The notes beneath the pieces are model-generated. The model made no database searches and was not told the origin of the DNA. It was given only the letters and a program-made list of their open reading frames with translations. The position numbers and the translations under genes were made by a program. Shown here piece after piece: positions 1 to 7,941 of a stretch of DNA of 26,502 nucleotides (positions within the stretch are counted from its first letter, which is position 1; each line of letters starts with the position of its first letter). Source of the stretch: Phycisphaerales bacterium UBA2421 (lineage in GTDB: Bacteria; Planctomycetota; Phycisphaerae; Tepidisphaerales; Tepidisphaeraceae); NCBI GenBank assembly GCA_002343075.1, contig DDRH01000067.1:43099-69600 (forward strand), given 5' to 3'.

Positions 1-961
1 ACCCCTTCCAGGTATTCCCACCATGTTTAAAAATGGCGGCGTGAAGCACGCCCCGCCCGCCGTACCAGACCTGATTATTGTGCCGAGGGGGCATGGTGGC
101 GTTGTTCCAGATCAGCACCATATCACCGTTATCCATCGGCACGAGGTTTGGTGGGCCGGAAGTAGTGTAAAACTTGCTGTTCACCGCAGGCGACCACGTT
201 ATCCCCTGATTGGTTGAAACTGACTCGGTAAGCTTGCCCGTCTGCGAGCGCATCAGCATCCACAAGCTGCCATCGGGCCGTTCGATCACCGTGGGTTCAC
301 AGGCACCATCGCTGGCACCATTCCAGTTCGATGGAACCGGTGACTGCAACAGCGAGGGTGAAAGCAAGAACGTGGACGAGTTGCTGCTTCGATAGCGCAC
401 GACAGTCGAACCGACACCAAACCCCGGCGGCGGCGGAGTGGACTTATCACCGAAGGGCGCGATCAGCCGGCCGCTACTTGTTTCGATTGCCTTAACCATT
501 CCCCCGGTGTTGCCGTCATGAACCAGCGCGGGCGCGCTCCACTGTGTGTACGGCGCGCTAGCCTGATAATGAAAGACATCAAACTCGATCGGGCCAGTTT
601 CAGGCCGTCGAGGCACAAACAGATGCATCGTGCCATCAGCACCCATGACAGGAATGGCGTTCAGATTGCCGAACGCATCGAACAGCTTTGTGCTGGCAGT
701 AAAACCGCCTTGCCACGTCAACCCATTATCGGTGGAGATCGACCGATACACGGCGTTAAATCGAGACGCCAATCTCCAAAGCGTACCGTCGGGCAACTTC
801 ACGACGTTCTGAAAGTTGTCATGGGCCTGCAACTGCGGCGGCGCCGCTGCACGTGCACCAGCGTCGCTAAGCAGCACACATGCGAGCCAAGCGCATGCAA
901 GCCGCACGGCGGAGAGCCAACGATGCGGTGAACAGTGAACTGGCCTGCGCTGGAGGAACAT
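1..961 (-). CDS. Sialidase-like (BNR/Asp-box) secreted protein, 3' end outside window
   Basis: Reading the minus strand from ATG at 961 gives about 320 open residues running off the left edge. The N-terminus is a long basic signal peptide with a hydrophobic core at about 18-33 ending ARA-AA. An Asp box (STDNGLTW) lies near residue 76 and a second (STNQGITW) near 249. The motif CEPTVIE followed by GSLWMLMRS (about 221-239) matches the sialidase block that supplies the catalytic Glu and one Arg of the triad. The stretch YGGRALHAAI near 300 is shared with the sialidases at 21129-22841 and 17104-19860. The Tyr nucleophile region would lie beyond the edge. GAGGG seven bases before ATG is a fair ribosome site. 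It lies 66 bases after the PEP-CTERM gene and may be its last operon member. Substrate is inferred only. Confidence 0.85.
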   Translation of the reverse strand, partial: MFLQRRPVHCSPHRWLSAVRLACAWLACVLLSDAGARAAAPPQLQAHDNFQNVVKLPDGTLWRLASRFNAVYRSISTDNGLTWQGGFTASTKLFDAFGNLNAIPVMGADGTMHLFVPRRPETGPIEFDVFHYQASAPYTQWSAPALVHDGNTGGMVKAIETSSGRLIAPFGDKSTPPPPGFGVGSTVVRYRSSNSSTFLLSPSLLQSPVPSNWNGASDGACEPTVIERPDGSLWMLMRSQTGKLTESVSTNQGITWSPAVNSKFYTTSGPPNLVPMDNGDMVLIWNNATMPPRHNNQVWYGGRGVLHAAIFKHGGNTWKG

Positions 962-1026
962 CCTCAAGCCCTCGTTTCGCGTTAAAATTGGATTCGCCGA
1001 CCTGCACTACCGCCGGCATACATCTA

Positions 1027-3435
1027 CTACGAGCGACGCCGACGCAATGAGCACATTCCGATCAGCATCGCTCCGAGGGCAATTGCTCCAGGTTCGGGAA
1101 CCGCACTTCGCGCGCCGTCGGCCGACACGGAAAGTCCGAAGTTTGCGGCCAGGGGTGTGAAGTCGTTCAGGTCGATCAGGCCGTCGTAGTTGAAATCGCC
1201 ATTTATCCAGTTGCCGCTGAGGCCAAAGTTGGCAGCCAATGCGGTAAAATCATCGAGGCTGACCGAACCTGACAAATTGGCATCGCCGTAGAGTGTGCCG
1301 CGCATGACAACGGTGGAGCTATCGGTGCTCCCAAACAACCCCGGCACCACGCTAAGTGAGCTTGCCTCGGCGTAGCCCACACCGAACGTCGTGCCCAGCG
1401 TGGTCTTCACGCCGTCGCCCGTCCAGGCACCGGCCGCGAATGCCGACTGGATCAGGGCGCGGAGATCTGCCAGGGGTGATATGCCGTCATAGTCAACGGT
1501 CACTGCGTTGTTGGTCACATCCAAACTTGTCGCCGCTGTCAGGGTAAGCGATTTGGTCGATACCAAACCCGATGCAGTGCCATTGTTTTGGAGCCGAACG
1601 GTGCCTCCGGAGACGTCGATCGCGCTCACGCTGACCGACCCTATATTGAGTTGCCCCGCACCGGTTTTGGAAAGCTGTGCAGTCACCCCACTCACTCCAC
1701 CAAGCATGGAAAGCGCTGCGCCGGATGCGACGTCCACAGTTGCGTTGTTCGTGAGCGCAACGGCGGTAGTGACGGAATGCGAACCTGCGACAACGCCAAT
1801 CTGCGCGCTGCCCGTGGATACTTCCATGGTCAGCCCAGTTGGTCCTGTCAGGGTGTACGAGTTGGCATTGTTGAAGTTGAGATTGCCCAAGGTGATCGGC
1901 ACATCAACGCTGATCGATGCAGGGCCGGTGAGGATGGCGCCGAGATTCGCCTGCGCACCGACGGCATTCGGGACGCCGCCTTGCCAGTTGGCGGCGTTCG
2001 ACCACGCCCCGCCGCCGTCGATGTTCCACATGCTTGCGCCGACCGCAGGCTCGAACTGCACATAAAGCCCATCGGGCCTCCAGTCGAAGCTAAGCGGCGA
2101 GCCGTTGATGAATGACACCGGCGTGCTTGCCGACGATCCAATTTCCGAACCAAAGCTCAGAAGGCGCAGGTCATAGACCTGATCTTCCGGCGCGACGTAG
2201 GTTGCCAAGTCGATCGCGACCGACCCACCATGAGTGAACGAGCCGCTGATGTTGAGGAAATCAGTCGGTGGGTCAAAAGGCGGAGTGATGTCTTCCAGGA
2301 GTCGTGCCGGAAAATCGCCTGCGGTAAGCGTGATGCCGATGCCGGTGTTGTTCCAGTTACCGCTAACGCTGATCGTGCCGAAGCTACGATCGTCGCTGGT
2401 GATCGGCGGTTGACCGACAATCATCGGTGCCACCTTCGCACCAGCCACGCCGCTGACGTTACCGGTGATTGCGCCGGTACCCGAAAGAATGCCGTTGGAG
2501 TTGATGACAATGCCGTCATCAACCACGAGCGTGGGAGCGGAGTAGCTCATGGCGTAGTACGCAGGCGTGACACCCCCGTCACCAATGCGGAAAGGCTGGC
2601 CGTTCGCAATCCGCGTGGCGCGAGAAAAGAAGGTCCCGCTGTTGAAGTTGACTACCGCAGTGTTGCCCGGATCGTCTGCATCCAGAAATCCACCGAGGTC
2701 CGCGTACGCGCTAGTAATGTTGATAGTGCCGTGGCGGAGGAAAATCCCACGATTGCCGTTGGTGATCTGGAACGTCGCACTATTGAGGTTGATCAACTGC
2801 CCTGTGCTGGGATTTGCGCCGATGATTCCGACGTTGATCGTGTTGCGAATGTCGACGAAAGCATTGTTGGTAACATGCAATTCGTTATTGTTACTTCCCG
2901 CGATCCCGATGTTTGAGCCGGTACCGGTCGAGGTCGAGATAACTCGTGCGCCGGCCCCTGTGATCGTCATCTTGTTGCCGCTTGCTCCGTTGGCATTGCC
3001 AATTGAGAAGACCTGACCAACACTCGTGTGCTGAAATGTCCCGCCCGTGAAAGTGATATCGTTCGGAAAACCTCCAGCGGTGCCGAGTAGAAATCGGTTG
3101 AAGCTGAGCGTGCCCCCTGCGGTGTCAAACGTCAGCGCGCCTGTCGTGTTTCGCAAGCTCAGATCATTCACCGCGGCGGCAGAGGAAAATGTGATGGTGC
3201 CGGCGTCGTTGTTATTGAATATTGCCACGTCCGCAGCAGTCGGCACCGACGGGTTCCAGTTTGCAGCGGCGTTGAAGTCACCCCCGCCGCTTCCGACCCA
3301 CGAGACATCGGCACCCGTCGCAACCTGTCCCACGACCACGATGCTCATCGCCGCGAGCAGCAGGGTCGAGCGACGATTGCTTACACGTCGGCTCATACGT
3401 CGTTCTTCGATTGAAAACGGATTGAACTTCTGCAT
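1027..3435 (-). CDS. PEP-CTERM surface protein with autotransporter-like repeats and dockerin-like domain
   Basis: About 802 residues of Gly/Asn/Thr-rich beta-helix-like sequence, of the type annotated as autotransporter or PEP-CTERM protein. A signal peptide (NRRSTLLLAAMSIVVVG) is followed by a WVGSGGGDF...ANWNP opening block. Two EF-hand-like repeats, GDANLSGSVSLDDF and GDFNYDGLIDLNDF (about 718-769), form a dockerin-like or type-I calcium pair. The end carries VPEP, a hydrophobic helix and SLRRRRS, the exosortase sorting signal. The ATG at 3435 is preferred because GGAGG sits five bases upstream; a GTG directly before it (3438) is too near that site, and an internal ATG at 3396 would give a shorter signal peptide. 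The first roughly 460 residues are paralogous to the protein at 8063-9547; an extra module follows. Likely exported and anchored in the envelope; ligand unknown. Confidence 0.85.
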   Translation of the reverse strand: MQKFNPFSIEERRMSRRVSNRRSTLLLAAMSIVVVGQVATGADVSWVGSGGGDFNAAANWNPSVPTAADVAIFNNNDAGTITFSSAAAVNDLSLRNTTGALTFDTAGGTLSFNRFLLGTAGGFPNDITFTGGTFQHTSVGQVFSIGNANGASGNKMTITGAGARVISTSTGTGSNIGIAGSNNNELHVTNNAFVDIRNTINVGIIGANPSTGQLINLNSATFQITNGNRGIFLRHGTINITSAYADLGGFLDADDPGNTAVVNFNSGTFFSRATRIANGQPFRIGDGGVTPAYYAMSYSAPTLVVDDGIVINSNGILSGTGAITGNVSGVAGAKVAPMIVGQPPITSDDRSFGTISVSGNWNNTGIGITLTAGDFPARLLEDITPPFDPPTDFLNISGSFTHGGSVAIDLATYVAPEDQVYDLRLLSFGSEIGSSASTPVSFINGSPLSFDWRPDGLYVQFEPAVGASMWNIDGGGAWSNAANWQGGVPNAVGAQANLGAILTGPASISVDVPITLGNLNFNNANSYTLTGPTGLTMEVSTGSAQIGVVAGSHSVTTAVALTNNATVDVASGAALSMLGGVSGVTAQLSKTGAGQLNIGSVSVSAIDVSGGTVRLQNNGTASGLVSTKSLTLTAATSLDVTNNAVTVDYDGISPLADLRALIQSAFAAGAWTGDGVKTTLGTTFGVGYAEASSLSVVPGLFGSTDSSTVVMRGTLYGDANLSGSVSLDDFTALAANFGLSGNWINGDFNYDGLIDLNDFTPLAANFGLSVSADGARSAVPEPGAIALGAMLIGMCSLRRRRS

Positions 3436-3440
3436 CACTT

Positions 3441-3445
3441 CCTCC
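3441..3445 (-). promoter_or_regulatory. Ribosome binding site deciding the 3435 start
   Basis: GGAGG on the minus strand lies five bases before ATG at 3435 but only two before the GTG at 3438, so it favours the ATG. Confidence 0.6.
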
Positions 3446-3510
3446 GGGCCAAAGGTAGACCTCTTGGATCAATGAAAGAATTGGGTCACGCGTCAGTCGC
3501 GCCACAGTGA

Positions 3511-3549
3511 AATGTACCCTGCTGGATCCATCGAATGCAACACAAATCC
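3511..3549 (-). promoter_or_regulatory. Promoter with TGGATCCA operator in its spacer, for the 3435 PEP-CTERM gene
   Basis: On the minus strand GGATTT is followed by TTGCAT (-35, 3540-3535), four bases, the perfect palindrome TGGATCCA (3530-3523), and TACATT (-10, 3516-3511) at an 18-base spacing. The same ungapped 39-base layout precedes the paralogous gene at 8063, with 26 of 39 bases identical and conservation concentrated in GGATTT, TTGCAT and TGGATCCA. A repressor bound to the palindrome would block polymerase. The leader to ATG 3435 would be about 70 bases. The adjacent FadR-type GntR protein is the obvious candidate binder, which is inference. Confidence 0.6.
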
Positions 3550-3689
3550 ACCGAAGTTACGACGATTCTTCGCGTCCAGCTATCAGTGCTTAAACTATTG
3601 TGTCAACGCAATTTATGGCCGAATTACCTTGTCATCCGGAAACCTCAGGTATGGCGATTCGCCTTATCTATCGAATTTGCGGGTGCCGC

Positions 3690-3697
3690 TGGATCCA
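3690..3697. promoter_or_regulatory. TGGATCCA operator copy just downstream of the symporter gene
   Basis: A fourth copy of the 8-bp palindrome, in the gap between the symporter stop and the PEP-CTERM gene. On the minus strand it is preceded by CAAC, giving a 12-base match with the site at 7922, and by a TTGACA five bases further out, but no good -10 follows. It may be an auxiliary operator 167 bases from the promoter copy at 3523. Confidence 0.45.
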
Positions 3698-3717
3698 GTT
3701 GGTGTCAAAGTCTCGTT

Positions 3718-5211
3718 CTACCTGTCGGAATCCGCCGGCGAAAACAACTTGCGGGCTGCAGCTGATCGTCCGATGAAGGTCAGCGCAATAGCCGCCGTTG
3801 CCGTCACAATCGCCGACGCAGGGGCGATCCACAATCTCGCCAAAGGGGTAGGTACCAGTGCCACGCCGATGATCGTCCCCACGACCAACGCAACCGCCAT
3901 CGCCGCCCCGTGTACGCGCACCCTTGCGACGGAGAGCATTACGCACGCCAGAAGCGGCCCTGCAAAGACACCGAGAATCACTTGCGTCGCACTGAACAAG
4001 TCCCCAAGCCGACTCACCAACCCCGCCGACAGCGTCGCAGCAAGGCCGATGGCCAGCGAAATCAGCTTTGCAAACAACAGCTTCTGCCGATCTTCCATCG
4101 GCGAACCGAAGCGCTCCCGAAAATCGAGCGTCACCACCCCCGCTAGCGAGTTAATTCCGCTCGTGAGACTGCTCATTGTCGCCGCAAGCAGCGCTGCAAG
4201 AACCAGCCCGCACAAGCCAGAAGGCAGTTGCGTCGCCACAAAATGCGGAAAGATCTTATCGGTTAACGCAGGCAGCGTCGGGTCGTCCACATGACGATAA
4301 AACGCAAACAACGACAGCCCCACGCCCGCAAGCAGGACCAGCACGACAACGACACCAATAATGTTCACCAGGAACGACCGACACGCCGCCCGCGCGCTGC
4401 CGGTCGCAAGATATCGCTGGAGCGACATCTGGTCGGCAAGGTAGTTGCCGAGGTTGGCGACCGTTACGCCAATTGTGACAGTCCAGAACGTAAAGCCGAC
4501 TGTCGGATCGAGCGAGAACTTCTGCCAGTCCAGCCGGCCCGAGTCGGCCAAGTCTTGATAAGCAACCGAAAACGGTACCGGCATGTGCGACCAGGCAAAC
4601 CCGATGGTGAGTGCAATGCCAATCGCGATGACAACCATCTGGATCGCATCCGTGATAATCACACCGCGGATCCCCGCCATCACGGTATAGATTGTGCTGC
4701 TCAAGCCTGTGACAAGCACGATCGGCCAGAACCACCTGTCAGGATCGAGCTTGCCCATGGCGATGACTGCCAGCGTGGGGGCGTAAATCATTGTGGCCAT
4801 CCAGCCGATGCGCATCAGTACGAACAGTGACGCAGCGATCGTGCGCGTGGCCAAGCCAAACCGCGTTTCGAGCACGTCGTAAGGGTAGATGCTTCCAGTA
4901 CTTAGATATCGCGGCAAGAACCACCAACGGAGAATGATGTACGATGCGGGCATCGACACGAGCACTGCACCAACGAAAAGCAGAATTCCCGAGCCGTAGA
5001 TAACACTCGGGTAGTTGATAAAGCTAATGCCCGAGAAGAGCGTCGCGGCGATGCTCAGGCCGACGATGATCGTTCCGAAGAAGCTACCCATCCCGCCGCC
5101 GGCGGTGAAATATTCCTGCGTGTCTGCCTTTGACCCGCGCGACAGTAACCCCGCCGCGATACAGCCAGCGAGGTAGACAATCACAATGACGATGTCGAAG
5201 GTGGTGATCAT
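3718..5211 (-). CDS. Sodium:solute symporter (SSS family), candidate sialic or sugar acid importer
   Basis: A 497-residue polytopic inner-membrane protein, normal for the SSS family, with about 13 hydrophobic segments. The second helix carries GLSIAATLFSGISF (51-64), the typical unwound substrate helix. TATMSSL-type small residues in LAATMSSLTSGINSL (342-356) match the helix that forms the Na2 sodium site. Arg134 in LMRIGWMATMIYAP lies where, from memory of SiaT structures, an Arg binds the carboxylate of sialic acid; this alignment is not computed. The gene begins nine bases after the oxidoreductase stop, so it is the fourth gene of the GntR-led operon. No strong ribosome site is visible, suggesting translational coupling. 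Uptake of an acidic sugar fits the neighbourhood, but a neutral sugar remains possible. Confidence 0.88.
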   Translation of the reverse strand: MITTFDIVIVIVYLAGCIAAGLLSRGSKADTQEYFTAGGGMGSFFGTIIVGLSIAATLFSGISFINYPSVIYGSGILLFVGAVLVSMPASYIILRWWFLPRYLSTGSIYPYDVLETRFGLATRTIAASLFVLMRIGWMATMIYAPTLAVIAMGKLDPDRWFWPIVLVTGLSSTIYTVMAGIRGVIITDAIQMVVIAIGIALTIGFAWSHMPVPFSVAYQDLADSGRLDWQKFSLDPTVGFTFWTVTIGVTVANLGNYLADQMSLQRYLATGSARAACRSFLVNIIGVVVVLVLLAGVGLSLFAFYRHVDDPTLPALTDKIFPHFVATQLPSGLCGLVLAALLAATMSSLTSGINSLAGVVTLDFRERFGSPMEDRQKLLFAKLISLAIGLAATLSAGLVSRLGDLFSATQVILGVFAGPLLACVMLSVARVRVHGAAMAVALVVGTIIGVALVPTPLARLWIAPASAIVTATAAIALTFIGRSAAARKLFSPADSDR

Positions 5212-5220
5212 AGTGGTGCG

Positions 5221-6201
5221 TCAATCCGTCAAGGGAAGGGCCACTTCTTCCCCGCCGCCCTTGCGACTTTTTTCTCCGGCGATCAGAAGCTGCATCAACT
5301 CCGAGGTTTCGGAAAAATCAATGGTCGGGCTGCCCGTCTGTAAGTAGGCCACGAACTGTTGGAGCTGGGCCTTAAACGCTGAAAAACTGTCGCGAAAACG
5401 CGCGTGAAGTTCTGATTTCCTACCGACGATATGCATCGATCCAAAACCACCAAGCCAGTCTTCGCCCATGCAGACGAGCACAACAACTCCGCTTCGGTGC
5501 TGATATCGAACTACGTCCGCGCCGGCAGCGCCTACGTTCCGCGCGGAAATCCACCCGCCCGGTGACAAAAACGGGTAGACTGCTTCTAGCGCATGAATGC
5601 CGTATCGGTGCCAGGACTTGGCCATGGTGATACTGATGAACCGCAGATCGCCGACCTCTCCCATTCGCTGGCGTGCTGAAATAAATTCAGTTGCGTAACG
5701 CATCGCGGAGCAGGACATGATCGACTTTCCGCATCGCACCCACTCCTGAAAAGTCGCCAGATCAGCGAGGTTAACGCAAAGCGGCTTATCGATGAAAACG
5801 GGTATATCTGCCTCTACAAACGGCAACGCGCGCGCGACATGCTCGTCACCTCGATCGGTGGGAATGAGTACCGCGTCAACTTGGCCAATCAACTCGGCTG
5901 GGTTCCGCAAAACCTTGCCAATCTGCGCCGCAGCAGCAATCTTCGCGGCGTCGGCGGGATCATCACACCAGATGTGTGTGACGCGGACACCCTGGATTCC
6001 GAACTCACGCGAGGTGCGTGCTGCCAGGTAATCGCTGATAACAGGATGCGCATGCTCGCGCATCGCCGTAGGGTCATACCCATTGAGGATAGCCGACCAA
6101 CTGTATGGATGGTCGTTCTCATCGACCTTCCCCGCGATTCCAAGACGGATGTTGCGCACGTCGCGCACGAGCGGCGCAGGATTGAGCGGGGAAGATGTCA
6201 C
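5221..6201 (-). CDS. Gfo/Idh/MocA family NAD(P)-dependent oxidoreductase
   Basis: 326 residues from GTG 6201, which overlaps the upstream dehydrogenase stop as GTGA, a classic coupling arrangement; an in-frame extension upstream would run deep into that gene and is rejected. The first beta strand is LGIAGKVDENDHPYSW (about 20-35), where most family members have GxGxxG, so the dinucleotide loop is unusual. A conserved-type Lys occurs as DKP (about 138-140) in place of the usual EKP. HRYGIHALEAV further on resembles the segment that supplies the substrate-contacting His. It is likely cytoplasmic and oxidises or reduces a cyclic polyol, sugar or sugar acid brought in by the symporter encoded next. 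Exact substrate cannot be read from the sequence. Confidence 0.82.
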   Translation of the reverse strand: MTSSPLNPAPLVRDVRNIRLGIAGKVDENDHPYSWSAILNGYDPTAMREHAHPVISDYLAARTSREFGIQGVRVTHIWCDDPADAAKIAAAAQIGKVLRNPAELIGQVDAVLIPTDRGDEHVARALPFVEADIPVFIDKPLCVNLADLATFQEWVRCGKSIMSCSAMRYATEFISARQRMGEVGDLRFISITMAKSWHRYGIHALEAVYPFLSPGGWISARNVGAAGADVVRYQHRSGVVVLVCMGEDWLGGFGSMHIVGRKSELHARFRDSFSAFKAQLQQFVAYLQTGSPTIDFSETSELMQLLIAGEKSRKGGGEEVALPLTD

Positions 6202-6995
6202 CAGGCGGTCCACCCGCCGTCGATTGCGATTTGTGTGCCCGTTACGAAGCTCGCCGCGTCCGAACAAAGGTAGACGACCGCACCAGCAATCTCATCGGCG
6301 TTCCCGACCCGCCCCATCGGCACCTTCGCAGCAAGACGATTCATAAACTCATCGTCCTTCTGCTGACTCCACGGATATGGGAAAGGCCCGGGAATGATCG
6401 CGTTCACCCTCACACCCTGTTTTGCCATTGCGACGGCATGGTATCGGACCATTTGCAGCACCCCAGCTTTTGCCACGCCGTAGTCAATTGGATTGGGTGT
6501 GATGTGCGGCGGGTACATCGCAGGGTCGGGACTGACCACACCATACATGCTGCTGAAGTGCACGATCGAACCTCTGCCGTTTGGAAGCATTGCCTTTGCA
6601 GCCTCCCTGCCGACGAGAAATGCCCCCGTGAGCGAAACGCGCATCCCGTGCTCCCACTCGGCTGTGGTCATTTCGATCCAGGCTGTTTTGGTGTAGCGAA
6701 AGGTCATGTTTACGCAGGCGTCGAGCCGGTTGTGATCGTCAACCACCTGCCTGCAACATTCAATGATCGAAGGTTCATCAGCGGCATCGAGGGTCTTTGC
6801 GACAGCTTTCATCCCGTCGGCGCGGATGCTTTCTGCAAGCTTCATGGCATCGTCGCTGCGTAAATCGCTCACAATCACGTTGGCCCCGTGCTCTGCAAGC
6901 GCGCGGCAGACCGCAGAGCCGAGCAGTCCGGCCCCGCCGACGACCCAAATCACGCGGTCATGAAGGTTGAACCGATCAATCGCCCTCTGATGCAA
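6198..6995 (-). CDS. Short-chain dehydrogenase/reductase (SDR), sugar-acid type
   Basis: 265 residues if it starts at the TTG at 6995, which has GGAGG four bases upstream and gives normal SDR length; longer in-frame versions run far into the regulator gene. The nucleotide loop is GGAGLLG (about 20-26) in place of TGxxxGxG. The catalytic pair is Tyr172 and Lys176 (YGVAK) with a Ser in HFSSMYG. The usual NNAG is replaced by VNMTF. The C-terminal SFVTGTQIAIDGGW is typical of the classical family. It sits between the GntR gene (stop 26 bases upstream) and the Gfo/Idh gene (four-base overlap), so it acts in the same pathway, probably oxidising or reducing a keto-sugar or sugar acid in the cytoplasm. 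Confidence 0.85.
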   Translation of the reverse strand: MHQRAIDRFNLHDRVIWVVGGAGLLGSAVCRALAEHGANVIVSDLRSDDAMKLAESIRADGMKAVAKTLDAADEPSIIECCRQVVDDHNRLDACVNMTFRYTKTAWIEMTTAEWEHGMRVSLTGAFLVGREAAKAMLPNGRGSIVHFSSMYGVVSPDPAMYPPHITPNPIDYGVAKAGVLQMVRYHAVAMAKQGVRVNAIIPGPFPYPWSQQKDDEFMNRLAAKVPMGRVGNADEIAGAVVYLCSDAASFVTGTQIAIDGGWTAW

Positions 6996-7021
6996 TGGGC
7001 CTCCGCTGCCAGAGAAAGGAC

Positions 7022-7744
7022 CTATTCCGTGTTGGTTGGAGAATCGCGCAATTCGGCGAGATGTCGTTCGCGACCCATCGAGAGTTGTTGCCGCATCCAA
7101 TATTCCGCCGCTGCCGCATCCCGCTTCTGCAGCGCGCGGTAGAGCCGGCTGTGATCAAGAATTGTCTTCGCCGCTGGCCCGAGCGACAAATCATCCTCTC
7201 CGCATCGGGCCTCCAGTACCCGCGAGGTGAGGCGCATATCATCCACGGTCTTAGTCAACAATTGATTTCGCGCCGCGGCAAGAACAATCTCATGAAACTT
7301 CTCGTCGATCTTGATCCATCTGTCGTGTAGCCGGGTTTCGAGGCGCGGCTGCTTGCTGTCTCGCAAATACCGTGCGATCCCCCTCCACTGGAGCAGGAGT
7401 TCTTGAAGGCGCGTCAGCTCGTCAGGGGTGATGTTGATGGCTGCCTCTTTCGCGGCGAAACACTCAAGCACCTCCCGCATGGCGTAGAGTTCTCGAAGCT
7501 CGCCGGCGTCGGGAATATGAACCAGCACACCGAATCCAGGAACCTCTCTTACCACGCCGTCTGCACAGAGCCGCGAAAGCGCCTCGCGAACGGGCGTGCG
7601 CGAGATGCCCAGCCGCTTCGACAGACCTAAGCTCGACACCCTCTCGCCCGGTGAGATATCACCCGCGCGAAGCAACTCCCGAATGCGGTCATACGCCTGC
7701 TGTCTCAGGTTAAACGTGGGAGATTTTGTGAGCGGACTGCGCAT
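7022..7744 (-). CDS. GntR family regulator, FadR subfamily (FCD domain)
   Basis: 240 residues from ATG 7744. An N-terminal winged helix (recognition region LSKRLGISRTPVREAL, about 41-56) is followed by an all-helical FCD ligand domain. FCD metal residues are visible as DEKFH (Asp147, His151) and DHSRLY (His198), but the last His of the pattern is Gln (MRQQL, about 220). Alternative starts are ATG 7774 and TTG 7786; 7744 is preferred because a promoter and TGGATCCA site lie directly upstream and the wing starts soon after. It heads a four-gene operon and is divergent from the 8063 PEP-CTERM gene. FCD regulators usually sense carboxylated sugars or organic acids. Autoregulation and control of the TGGATCCA sites is inference. 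Confidence 0.9.
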   Translation of the reverse strand: MRSPLTKSPTFNLRQQAYDRIRELLRAGDISPGERVSSLGLSKRLGISRTPVREALSRLCADGVVREVPGFGVLVHIPDAGELRELYAMREVLECFAAKEAAINITPDELTRLQELLLQWRGIARYLRDSKQPRLETRLHDRWIKIDEKFHEIVLAAARNQLLTKTVDDMRLTSRVLEARCGEDDLSLGPAAKTILDHSRLYRALQKRDAAAAEYWMRQQLSMGRERHLAELRDSPTNTE

Positions 7745-7748
7745 ATGC

Positions 7749-7786
7749 TGGATCCAATCATACAGACGTGCCATTGAGAATAGCAA
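7749..7786 (-). promoter_or_regulatory. Promoter of the GntR-led operon with TGGATCCA at the start site
   Basis: On the minus strand TTGCTA (7786-7781) and TATGAT (7762-7757) are separated by 18 bases. TGGATCCA (7756-7749) abuts the -10 and would cover the predicted transcription start, with ATG 7744 only a few bases on. This suggests an almost leaderless messenger and direct autorepression. Confidence 0.5.
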
Positions 7787-7902
7787 GAGCCGAGTTTAGA
7801 AATTGTGACTGTGGATCTGATCAAAATCGTGCATAAAGTGTTATCTCAGTTATGTTTACAAGACTATTGTCGGTGGCACAGATCAGGAAGTAATTTCTGG
7901 TG

Positions 7903-7941
7903 GGATTTTACTTGCATCAACTGGATCCACCTGGTTATCCT
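7903..7941 (+). promoter_or_regulatory. Promoter with TGGATCCA operator in its spacer, for the 8063 PEP-CTERM gene
   Basis: GGATTT, TTGCAT (-35, 7912-7917), four bases, TGGATCCA (7922-7929) and TATCCT (-10, 7936-7941) at 18-base spacing. The layout aligns without gaps to the cassette at 3511-3549. The messenger leader to ATG 8063 would be about 115 bases. It lies in the 7745-8062 divergent control region opposite the GntR promoter, 173 bases from that operator. Confidence 0.6.

Noticed and set aside
23..931. Several plus-strand open frames at the left end
   Set aside because: The minus strand reads as one continuous sialidase-like protein with signal peptide and Asp boxes; the plus frames are antisense shadows.
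3656..3666. GGCGATTCGCC palindrome after the symporter gene
   Set aside because: Arms of five bases with one base between cannot form a real hairpin, and no T run follows.
3512..4294. 260-codon plus-strand open frame
   Set aside because: It lies antisense to the symporter and crosses its control region; composition is an artefact of a GC-rich hydrophobic gene.
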